From positions 1 through 20,258 of IMG/VR virus record IMGVR_UViG_3300027896_000283: a stretch of DNA of 20,258 bases; one strand, written 5' to 3'. A program made the translations under genes and the position numbers. Source of the DNA: a virus. The notes beneath the pieces were generated by a model, which did no database searches, was not told the DNA's origin, and saw only the letters and a program-made list of their open reading frames with translations. Positions 1-6,691 of this stretch are shown here, one piece after another; position 1 is the stretch's first letter; each line of letters begins with the position of its first letter.

Positions 1-1151
1 TACAGAGAATTGATATCGGTCGAACAGATCCAATCATATCTACCCGGTATCGGTTCTTTTACGTATGCCCCCGTAAACCCAACATCCTTATCATCATCGT
101 CATCACCAAATACGAAATCATCTTGATCGTTATCATATGATTTATTGGGAGCAACCAAATGATTTCGCTTAAGATATGTCAGAATTGCACCTTCCAAAAA
201 TTTACTGCTCGTTCTATATTCTTCGTATCCTACATGGCAAACGTGGCAAATTGCCATAGCCAAATCAATATATTGCAATTTAGAGTCTAGTTGTACGACC
301 AATCGAACATCATGAATGTTATATTCAACAAATTTTTTAATATCTACCCGTTTTAAATCATCGAGTGATCCATCATATTGAATCTTACCGATCTTTAATT
401 CTTCCAATCCTACGGTGTCTAGTCTATAATTTGGTAATTTTTTAGTATTGTACCATTTGTACATCTGATAGTAGTCTAGGCAATTTACTCCAGCGATTGT
501 AAGTTGTTCTTTTCGTTCGTTGAAATATACAATTCCGATTGGCGACAATCGTTCTGCTTCATTTTCACTCAGTATACGAGAAATACGAGTAAATAAATAC
601 GGCATATCAAATTGATTGGTGTTCCATCCACTAACGATGGTTGGGGTTATTTCTTCCCACTTGGATAAAAACGAATTTAATAGAGACTCTTCGTCTTTAC
701 ATGAAAAAATAGAAATATCAAACTCTTTTGAATTTTCAACTTCAGATGCTTCGTCCAGAATCCAACATATATAATGTTTATTTATTGAATCATATAATGC
801 AATTGATGTAATTGGCTGATTCGCAGTCTTCATGTCGGGATATCCACCAACAGTATTGACTTCGATGTCTAGAACAATTATTCGATGATGTTTACTCGAT
901 TCGTCAGAATCTCCATATACATCGATTAATACTTGAGTATCAAGTGGAATATCAGACGATAATAAACTCGTATCATATGGATTAAATTTAGTAACTTTTT
1001 CCAATGATTCTCCGTAAATGCTACTATATTTTCCTCCTATTTTTTTCCTGTAGGCATATGGAACGATCTTAATGCGATTATATCCGGTTTGATCGTCCCA
1101 AATATGTGCAATTCCGTCTTTTTTGTTGGTGTAAATAGCCTGATATGCCAT
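1..1151 (-). CDS. 43: Family B DNA polymerase, T4 gp43-like (5' part only)
   Basis: This is the replicative DNA polymerase with proofreading exonuclease; only the first 383 codons are in the window and the gene runs off the left edge. Reading from the ATG at 1151, the frame is open throughout. Exo I is DIE (residues 95-97), Exo II is GWNTNQFDMPYL (175-186, key residues N177 and D182), and Exo III is YNIHD (277-281). The start of polymerase motif A, STDINSL (377-383), lies exactly at the window edge, where YPS is expected next. The order and spacing match T4 gp43. An acidic run (about 340-356) sits between the exonuclease and palm parts. The leader is A/T-rich with no Shine-Dalgarno. The gene follows the glycosyltransferase-like gene with a 17-bp gap. 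The exonuclease residues all look intact. The palm, fingers and thumb, and any intein there, cannot be seen. Confidence 0.93.
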   Translation of the reverse strand, partial: MAYQAIYTNKKDGIAHIWDDQTGYNRIKIVPYAYRKKIGGKYSSIYGESLEKVTKFNPYDTSLLSSDIPLDTQVLIDVYGDSDESSKHHRIIVLDIEVNTVGGYPDMKTANQPITSIALYDSINKHYICWILDEASEVENSKEFDISIFSCKDEESLLNSFLSKWEEITPTIVSGWNTNQFDMPYLFTRISRILSENEAERLSPIGIVYFNERKEQLTIAGVNCLDYYQMYKWYNTKKLPNYRLDTVGLEELKIGKIQYDGSLDDLKRVDIKKFVEYNIHDVRLVVQLDSKLQYIDLAMAICHVCHVGYEEYRTSSKFLEGAILTYLKRNHLVAPNKSYDNDQDDFVFGDDDDDKDVGFTGAYVKEPIPGRYDWICSTDINSL

Positions 1152-1168
1152 AAGTAATTTATTACGAA

Positions 1169-2548
1169 TTAATGTTTTTCGTTACTAACAGGTTCTTCGT
1201 TGTATTCATATCTATCAGTAGTAAAAACGATTCCCGGATCAGATCTTAATCGATTTCTATATGTGCTAAATGCGATCCTAACTCCCCATCCCATATAGTC
1301 AAGAATTTCTCGTTTTGATACGCTGACGTTTTGTTGTATAAATTTAACAATTTTATTATAACTCTCGGTATCTGATCGTAGTTGTGGCAAATTGTCAATT
1401 GTAGATTGGATCATTACGTTGAACGGCTTAATCGTAAATTTCCACTTAGATTCTTCAAATCTTTCGAGTGCCATTTTTGACCAATTATTTCTCTTTTCGT
1501 CAGTATTATCGGTTATAAATGATTTAATCTTTTCACGGAAATCTTCATCCGTAAAATAATAAATGCCAGCGTCGCTTGCTAGTTCGTGATATGAATCGTC
1601 GTTTGAAAATAAATATGGAACGCCAACACTCATTCCATCGGTTGCTGAAATACTCCAACCAGAATATTTTTGTTCTCCACACACACCAATATAACACGAT
1701 GATAGATTACTTAAATATTCTTTTCTGTTCTCGTTATTACCTACAATGATATACTCTCTATCTGCTTTTTCTGCTAATGGTACCCACACTTTAAACATAT
1801 CTCCCAACTCAGAGAAAATTATATCCATCTGATCTAAAAACCATGGATAGTTTTTATATTCGTGAGGTCGATGGTTGAATACTATCGTTTTGGTATCACG
1901 GGTTCTTTTTTCGTACTCCGGAATTTCCCACCCCAAATATTGTGGAACTAATTTTTCTGATAATTTTTTTGTTACGGTCGAATTAAAATGTTTTTCCGCA
2001 TTTTTAAGAACTAAATTTTTTTGTGCAATTGTATTGATTCCACATGCATTCATTTCCAATATACCAAGAAAATTATGATCGATTAATGTCATTGGATATT
2101 CCGTTATTTCTGGGAATTCTGTCCAATGTGTATATCCAATAAATTCCGGACGTATATTTGTAGTATTAAACAATAAATTTTTAAGTTGTAGTGTATGCTC
2201 CGGCAAATGACTATAAACAATATCAAAATCTCGATTTCTCCAATCTATAGCCGCCAAAAATTCAGACGAATCTAAATGGCAGCGCATTTGATTTGGATAT
2301 GTCGGCAATGAATATAAAATTTGATCTATATTATTTTTATTGGAAAAAATATCCAATTTTTCTGGTAACAGAATAGTCCAATGGATATCAGATCTAATAG
2401 ATTCAAGGTTTGAAATGATATTATTAATTACAACAATTCCACTATCTTGTGATAGATTTTTTGACCATGTAATATTTGGATATACCAAAATCTTATATGG
2501 ATATTTTTTCGTTGAATCCGATTCATCTGAAAAATTGAACACGTTCAT
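1169..2548 (-). CDS. GT-B-type glycosyltransferase-like protein with C-terminal winged helix
   Basis: A 459-residue protein that resembles a GT-B fold glycosyltransferase. The N-terminal half (about 17-210) has alternating strands and helices. The second half opens with TIVFNHRPHEYKNY (221-234), a typical start of the nucleotide-sugar domain, and contains GWSISATDGMSVGVPYLF (297-314) followed by SYHEL (319-323), like the donor-binding loop and acidic residue of GT4-type enzymes. Residues about 395-450 look like an added winged helix-turn-helix (SKREILDYMGWG, then RNRLRSDPGI). A DNA-binding tail on a transferase, next to DNA polymerase, suggests a substrate of modified DNA bases, as with the T4 glucosyltransferases. 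That is inference, and no base hydroxymethylase is visible here. It could instead modify a surface or host polymer. The start is the ATG at 2548; a TTGACC box lies at 2581-2586. Confidence 0.62.
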   Translation of the reverse strand: MNVFNFSDESDSTKKYPYKILVYPNITWSKNLSQDSGIVVINNIISNLESIRSDIHWTILLPEKLDIFSNKNNIDQILYSLPTYPNQMRCHLDSSEFLAAIDWRNRDFDIVYSHLPEHTLQLKNLLFNTTNIRPEFIGYTHWTEFPEITEYPMTLIDHNFLGILEMNACGINTIAQKNLVLKNAEKHFNSTVTKKLSEKLVPQYLGWEIPEYEKRTRDTKTIVFNHRPHEYKNYPWFLDQMDIIFSELGDMFKVWVPLAEKADREYIIVGNNENRKEYLSNLSSCYIGVCGEQKYSGWSISATDGMSVGVPYLFSNDDSYHELASDAGIYYFTDEDFREKIKSFITDNTDEKRNNWSKMALERFEESKWKFTIKPFNVMIQSTIDNLPQLRSDTESYNKIVKFIQQNVSVSKREILDYMGWGVRIAFSTYRNRLRSDPGIVFTTDRYEYNEEPVSNEKH

Positions 2549-2594
2549 ATTTCACATATGATGTTGGAAAAGTTCCAACCGGTCAACTTAATAA

Positions 2595-3041
2595 TCAAAC
2601 CAAAACAATTTTGTCGAATCCCTCTTGTTCAGTTGGGATTTCTAAACGACTATGTTGCCGGTCAATTATATTTGTCGGAACAATTCTATCACGATGTCCA
2701 TTTTGTTTTTTATCCAATTCAATGGACGTTTTTACAAAATATGCTCGAATTTCGGCTCCGTTCTTTTTTCCTATTTCGATCCATTTTTTCCGTGACCATT
2801 TGTCGATATTTGTGGCATCAATTACAACATTTTTATTTTACATCAACAAAATGTCGGCTCGGCGAAATGCCAACGAAAATACCTGATTATTTTAGGATTG
2901 ATCCTCAACGTTTCCGGTTAATTCTAGTCGAATCGCGTCAGGCTCAATGATGGTGGAATTCAACGTAGTTTTCAATCCATTTGCATATGTACTTTTTCCG
3001 GATCCGCTAATTCCAACCATTAACGACAAAATTGGTTTCAT
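2595..3041 (-). pseudogene. Polynucleotide-kinase-like P-loop kinase, interrupted by two in-frame TAA codons
   Basis: Read from the ATG at 3041 to the TGA at 2595-2597, one frame encodes a recognisable small kinase of the T4 polynucleotide kinase / AAA_33 type. It has Walker A GISGSGKS (residues 10-17), EPDAIRLEL (about 34-42), VVIDATN, and a C-terminal HRDRIVP with EGFDKIVLV. Codon 50 (2892-2894) and codon 68 (2838-2840) are TAA. The frame does not shift, and the residues between and after the stops still match the family. Single substitutions from CAA, AAA or GAA would explain each. Neighbouring genes use TAA as a true stop, so a changed code is unlikely. The gene may be recently broken, read through, or affected by sequencing error. 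It has only the kinase part; the T4 phosphatase half is absent. A TTGACA box lies upstream at 3071-3076. Confidence 0.72.
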
Positions 3042-3059
3042 GTCGTCAAGTAAATCAAA

Positions 3060-3076
3060 AAATAATAAAATGTCAA
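3060..3076 (-). promoter_or_regulatory. Possible promoter element upstream of the kinase-like gene (17-nt repeat)
   Basis: On the minus strand this reads TTGACATTTTATTATTT. The same 17 bases occur exactly upstream of the rIIB homologue at 6675-6691. TTGACA matches a -35 box, but a clear -10 box is missing here; TTTACT, 16 bases after TTGACA, is the best candidate. The box begins 35 bases before the ATG at 3041. Confidence 0.3.
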
Positions 3077-3133
3077 TGTTATTGTACGAACTACCTATCA
3101 GCTAAAGACTAAGGGAATTCTTTTCATCAGTTA

Positions 3134-4342
3134 TTAACGACCGACATCATTAAAATATTCATTTTTTGCCGTAGCATAATCCATATCTAATACTTTATTA
3201 TAATATAAAATATCAGGTTTTAGTCTATTTTCAGAATGCAATTTAGTGTATCGTTTAATTGCCTTTTCTCTCCACCAATTGATCATACCATCAGTGTCCG
3301 ATTCAAACCGTTTTAATAAATTCCAATTCGGAACATCTTCCGTTTTTTTACACAAAAAATCCTTTGTTTGTTCATAAAATGGAGCATAATATACTCCACG
3401 TTCAAATCCGTGATGATATTTTGTTGCTGAAATTTTAAGTTCACGGAAAATTATTTCCAAAATTCTCTGTTTAATTCCTGTCACCGGTCCCTTCGACGAA
3501 TCCAATTTTACTATTTTCTTTGTATATTCTTCAGAATTATTATCTTTAATGTATTTGTGCCACAAATCATAAAATTTATCGTCCGGCTTCAATGATATCT
3601 TTCCCATACTTGTCCCACATCCTTGCCAATACGGAATTCCACAATACATTGAATTTGGGCCATATAAACTAGTCGTTGTCATACCTACTAATTTTTTTCC
3701 AACTACGGTTTCCCATGTATCACGTACATGTTTGGATAATATCAATGAAGCAACCAGTTTGCCGCCGAGAAAATTATAACCAAATGGTTGAGTTCCCATA
3801 ATGCAACTACCAATTGCGGAATGGATTAACATTTTTTCCTCACATCTATTCTTAGCAGACCACCCAATGAAGTTATCTCGACACGTTAATGCCATAACAT
3901 CATTACTCAACGATGCTGCTCCTAAATATTTTCCAGTTGTATCATCGATGATCAAAAATCGTAAAAATCTTCCGGGAGTTTGATCATATGCCATCGAATG
4001 ACAAAATATTCTAAGCATCAACCAATCGGACATATGTTCCGAATTTTCCGGATCAACATAAAAAATTCTCGGCGTCAAATCTCGAATTTGTTGAATTGTT
4101 TGCACTGTATCATCGATATCAATCGGTCTCCATATTTTTGCGCGAACTTCCGCTGATTTTGATCCGATGTCATCTCGTTGGTACTCTTTTATCTCTACCC
4201 ACTTCTTCCAAAAAGTGCTCTCTTCTACACTCATATTTTTAAGTTCGTCCATATGGGAGATGAACTTGCCCTTTTCTGTAGCAAAATCGAATGTGGGGAT
4301 CTCACCAACTTCCAGAAATGCGTCAATTGTAAAATTACTCAT
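3134..4342 (-). CDS. DUF4338 (DruA-like) protein
   Basis: A 402-residue protein that I match to the DUF4338 family, seen in many phages and in DruA of the Druantia defence system. The biochemical activity of the family is unknown to me. The visible signature is the block RFLRFLIID (125-133), FIGWS (158-162), PFGYNFLGGKLVA (186-198), TTSLYGPNSMYCG (223-235) and YWQGCGTSMGK (238-248). The C-terminal 120 residues are charged and more variable. No signal peptide or membrane segment is seen. The ATG at 4342 overlaps the stop of the preceding small gene by four bases (ATGA), so the two are probably co-translated. The family match comes from remembered motif patterns and has not been tested by a profile search. 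Confidence 0.6.
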   Translation of the reverse strand: MSNFTIDAFLEVGEIPTFDFATEKGKFISHMDELKNMSVEESTFWKKWVEIKEYQRDDIGSKSAEVRAKIWRPIDIDDTVQTIQQIRDLTPRIFYVDPENSEHMSDWLMLRIFCHSMAYDQTPGRFLRFLIIDDTTGKYLGAASLSNDVMALTCRDNFIGWSAKNRCEEKMLIHSAIGSCIMGTQPFGYNFLGGKLVASLILSKHVRDTWETVVGKKLVGMTTTSLYGPNSMYCGIPYWQGCGTSMGKISLKPDDKFYDLWHKYIKDNNSEEYTKKIVKLDSSKGPVTGIKQRILEIIFRELKISATKYHHGFERGVYYAPFYEQTKDFLCKKTEDVPNWNLLKRFESDTDGMINWWREKAIKRYTKLHSENRLKPDILYYNKVLDMDYATAKNEYFNDVGR

Positions 4343-4551
4343 TTGTCATCATCCGTGACATCATTAAATTCTTCATCGTAATCTTCTGGCCATCCTCGAA
4401 ATAATATTGTTATCGCATACATGAAATGTTCAGTGAATCCGGTAATAATCAAACTGGTTAGCTGCGTTAGTAATCCGGCAGATAGAATGACAAATAGAAA
4501 TTGCCAAAATGTTGACCAACCAAGTATCATTTTTGATAAAAATTCAAACAT
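4339..4551 (-). CDS. Small membrane protein, unknown
   Basis: A 70-residue protein with a hydrophobic stretch (about FWQFLFVILSAGLLTQL) and a second, weaker hydrophobic part (LIITGFTEHFMYAITILF), then an acidic tail ending DDDK. It has one or two membrane segments. I chose the ATG at 4551 because it follows an A/T-rich leader like its neighbours and lies after the upstream stop. The frame is open further up to a TTG at 4620, but that start would overlap the upstream gene by 38 bases. Its stop overlaps the next start as ATGA. The function is not recognised. Confidence 0.6.
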   Translation of the reverse strand: MFEFLSKMILGWSTFWQFLFVILSAGLLTQLTSLIITGFTEHFMYAITILFRGWPEDYDEEFNDVTDDDK

Positions 4552-4582
4552 ATTAATATTATTACGCAAAAAGTTATCAATG

Positions 4583-4906
4583 TCAATTTTTTTTACCAAC
4601 GGATTCTTCTTTTTTTTCAATCACTCTATTTTTTGCAGTTTTTTCCGATTCGGTTGTATTATCGGGTTTATATCGACGTTTCATTTTCCAACCAATACTC
4701 GTGTCCGGCTCATAGTAAAAAATAGTAGTAGATGTTGGTAAATTTACTATTGTCGCTGATACCAAATTTTTTGATCCATAAGCTACCGCCGTACTTAGAT
4801 CGGAATCAAATAAAACATATGTAGACGGATCTATTTTGAAGTGATAAAAAAGTTTCTCGGAGTTATCTGGTTTTTTTGGAAATGGTGGTGGTCTCGCCAT
4901 CCACAT
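4583..4906 (-). CDS. Small basic-tailed protein, unknown
   Basis: A 107-residue protein beginning MWMARPPPFPKKPDN. The C-terminal third is rich in lysine, arginine and glutamate (from WKMKRRYKPDN to ESVGKKN). No family is recognised. I place the start at the ATG at 4906 (a second ATG is at 4900). An upstream in-frame TTG at 4945 lies inside a terminator hairpin and is not credible. The hairpin ends only nine bases before the ATG. Confidence 0.55.
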   Translation of the reverse strand: MWMARPPPFPKKPDNSEKLFYHFKIDPSTYVLFDSDLSTAVAYGSKNLVSATIVNLPTSTTIFYYEPDTSIGWKMKRRYKPDNTTESEKTAKNRVIEKKEESVGKKN

Positions 4907-4915
4907 AAATAGAAA

Positions 4916-4943
4916 GACGCCAGCGGAATAAACCGCTGGCGTC
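4916..4943 (-). terminator. Hairpin terminator after the winged-helix-like gene
   Basis: A perfect 11-bp inverted repeat, GACGCCAGCGG / CCGCTGGCGTC, has a 6-base loop. On the minus strand it is followed by a T-rich run (TTTCTATTT). It lies 21 bases past the stop of the gene at 4965 and nine bases before the next ATG. The position fits a Rho-independent terminator; effects on translation of the next gene are also possible. Confidence 0.72.
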
Positions 4944-4964
4944 AAAAATCAGACCGACTATTAA

Positions 4965-5339
4965 TTATGCCAGTACGCGGTTAGATACCTCAACTGAAGT
5001 TGCTATCGTTTGATGTGTATCCGGAACGGAATTTGATGCTTTAACATTGATAATTGGAATCATTGCCGGATCGTCCGTCAATGGTAATACTCCAGAGGCT
5101 GTAGCGGCGTCAAGTAGTTTCTTTGTTGGATTTGCCTTCGCAAATACCAATTTTGGCCTACCGATTGCTGGTTTGATTTTGCCGATTGTAGTAATGATTC
5201 CCATATCCAACGCTCGATTAATTCGAAATCGCAATGTAATTTCTTTCATGTGCGAATGATTAGATAAAACTTCGGCGATGGTAAAATGTGCTTCTGGCCA
5301 AATTACCGGATTATTATTTTTATATGTTGACATAAGCAT
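4965..5339 (-). CDS. Small winged-helix-like protein
   Basis: A 124-residue protein. Residues about 17-72 look like a winged helix-turn-helix: HFTIAEVLSNHSHMKEITLR gives the first helices, then FRINRALDMGII as a likely recognition helix, and a basic turn KIKPAIGRPKLVFAK as the wing. This suggests DNA binding and a regulatory role, but no family name can be given. The C-terminal part is neutral and ends VEVSNRVLA. The start is either the ATG at 5339 or the in-frame ATG two codons later. The gene follows the rIIB homologue by 14 bases and is followed by the hairpin at 4916-4943, so it probably ends that transcript. Confidence 0.58.
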   Translation of the reverse strand: MLMSTYKNNNPVIWPEAHFTIAEVLSNHSHMKEITLRFRINRALDMGIITTIGKIKPAIGRPKLVFAKANPTKKLLDAATASGVLPLTDDPAMIPIINVKASNSVPDTHQTIATSVEVSNRVLA

Positions 5340-5353
5340 TGTTAGTTTGTTGT

Positions 5354-6640
5354 TTAATTTGATGATGAGAGGTTCTCGTAATATCCAGACCGATATCCTT
5401 CGTCGAAAAAGACACTATCGTCCGCATCTAGACTAAATTCAAAGACGTTATCCATTTCCGCGTCATATCGCCCAACTGAATATCCACTGGAGAATTCTGC
5501 GTCGGAATACTCCGGATTATTTTCACATGTACAATTTTCACAATCACACGTATTATGCTCCGAATCGAGGTGTTCAGTTTCTAACCGATTTGGTCTATTT
5601 GTGTATGCATCATTGTAACCAATTCGGTATGAATTGTTGCGGGAATAATCTCGGGACCAACCATAATTTTCTCCTCGATCTACGTCGTCGAGTCCAGCAG
5701 CGAATCCTTCTTTGTATGATTCGGGACTAAATGTAGACGAAGCAACAATGTTTTCGTCATAGTTATGAGTAGATTCGTCATCTACATAGTCATCGACGTC
5801 GTCATACATATCTTCAATATCAGAATCGTCTTGATTGTCTGGGGGAAATTCTGACCCATCCGATTTGTATACAATTTTTTCAAGTTCTTTAACTACATCT
5901 TTAATTTCATCAATTACTTGATATTCACACACTCGCATTTTTGGAAATTTTTCATATTTTGGTACAGATACTACATTTGCAGGATTTACCTTAACGATTA
6001 ACAGTCTATTTCCGCTTGGATCTACCGGAGCACCCAATACAAAATGTCCATATTTTGTAACATATTCAAGTGCACCAACATGCAATCCGTGGGAACAATC
6101 TTGATTGTATTCATCATCTACACAGTTTCGTGGCATCTTTGGAGATTCGCCCGGTTTGTTGCTGATGGTCCCGGAATAGATATCCTTGTAGTCATTACGA
6201 ACAGCCTTGTAAGCCAAAAAACACCCATCGTCTGTAATTGGTAGTCCACTATTCTCCAGAAAAGTATATAATTCTTCGACTGCTCGCTTGGATGGATTAT
6301 TTAGAAGATTTTCCAAAAACTTTACCATATGATCAAATTTAAATCCTTCCGACATCATTTTGATGATTCGGGTTGTTAACGTACTATTGAGTGGAATATT
6401 TTCATATGTTATAATACCATTATCAATTTTAACCTTTCCACTATTTTTTGATGTATATGATTCAATTGATTTTGAAATGTTAATGAGTTTATCGATCAGC
6501 TCGAATTGTCCAGTTTTCAGTGCGTCTACAACTTTTGAATAGTTGGGATGATCTATTGCGATTGTGGCACTTTCACGATTTAGATACATCGTGATAGAAC
6601 CGTTAGTTTTGATTACGTATGGAATGTATGTGTTACTCAT
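5354..6640 (-). CDS. rIIB: rIIB-like protein with extended acidic, repeat-bearing tail
   Basis: Homologue of T4 rIIB, the partner of rIIA in excluding or overcoming prophage-encoded exclusion; its molecular action is not settled. The core matches the rIIB C-terminal domain: FLENLLNNPSKRAVEELYTF (108-127), LPITDDGCFLAYKAVRNDY (133-151), CSHGLHVGALEYV (182-194) and NPANVVSVP (219-227). At 428 residues it is well above the roughly 310 of T4 rIIB. The extra length is an acidic tail from about 263, with four copies of a GY/GF motif near 308-320, 337-348, 382-398 and 411-423, and a small cysteine cluster CDCENCTC (365-372). The T4 N-terminal helix-turn-helix is not evident. The gene directly follows rIIA, as in T4, and has a possible promoter in the gap. 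Confidence 0.85.
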   Translation of the reverse strand: MSNTYIPYVIKTNGSITMYLNRESATIAIDHPNYSKVVDALKTGQFELIDKLINISKSIESYTSKNSGKVKIDNGIITYENIPLNSTLTTRIIKMMSEGFKFDHMVKFLENLLNNPSKRAVEELYTFLENSGLPITDDGCFLAYKAVRNDYKDIYSGTISNKPGESPKMPRNCVDDEYNQDCSHGLHVGALEYVTKYGHFVLGAPVDPSGNRLLIVKVNPANVVSVPKYEKFPKMRVCEYQVIDEIKDVVKELEKIVYKSDGSEFPPDNQDDSDIEDMYDDVDDYVDDESTHNYDENIVASSTFSPESYKEGFAAGLDDVDRGENYGWSRDYSRNNSYRIGYNDAYTNRPNRLETEHLDSEHNTCDCENCTCENNPEYSDAEFSSGYSVGRYDAEMDNVFEFSLDADDSVFFDEGYRSGYYENLSSSN

Positions 6641-6664
6641 GGTATTTTTGATTACGGGTTAGAT

Positions 6665-6691
6665 CTTATAGTTGAAATAATAAAATGTCAA
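6665..6691 (-). promoter_or_regulatory. Possible sigma70-type promoter for rIIB
   Basis: On the minus strand, TTGACA (6686-6691) is followed after 15 bases by TATAAG (6665-6670). The TTGACA starts immediately after the rIIA stop codon. The 15-base spacer is shorter than the usual 16-18. The first 17 bases are identical to those at 3060-3076. Confidence 0.45.

Noticed and set aside
2838-2894. T4 gene 60-like translational bypass between the two TAAAATAA octamers
   Set aside because: The 54 bases between them encode residues that fit the kinase family, so skipping them would remove conserved sequence.
2558-2950. Plus-strand open frame of 130 codons (and another at 2611-2886)
   Set aside because: Antisense to the kinase-like gene, whose motifs are clear on the minus strand; the plus-strand products look like no known protein.
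2595-3041. Genetic code change with TAA read as an amino acid
   Set aside because: TAA ends ten neighbouring genes at sensible family lengths.
4552-4620. TTG start at 4620 for the small membrane protein
   Set aside because: It overlaps the upstream gene by 38 bases; the ATG at 4551 has the usual A/T-rich leader.
4907-4945. TTG start at 4945 extending the gene at 4583-4906
   Set aside because: The extension is encoded by the terminator hairpin itself; the ATG at 4906 is better placed.
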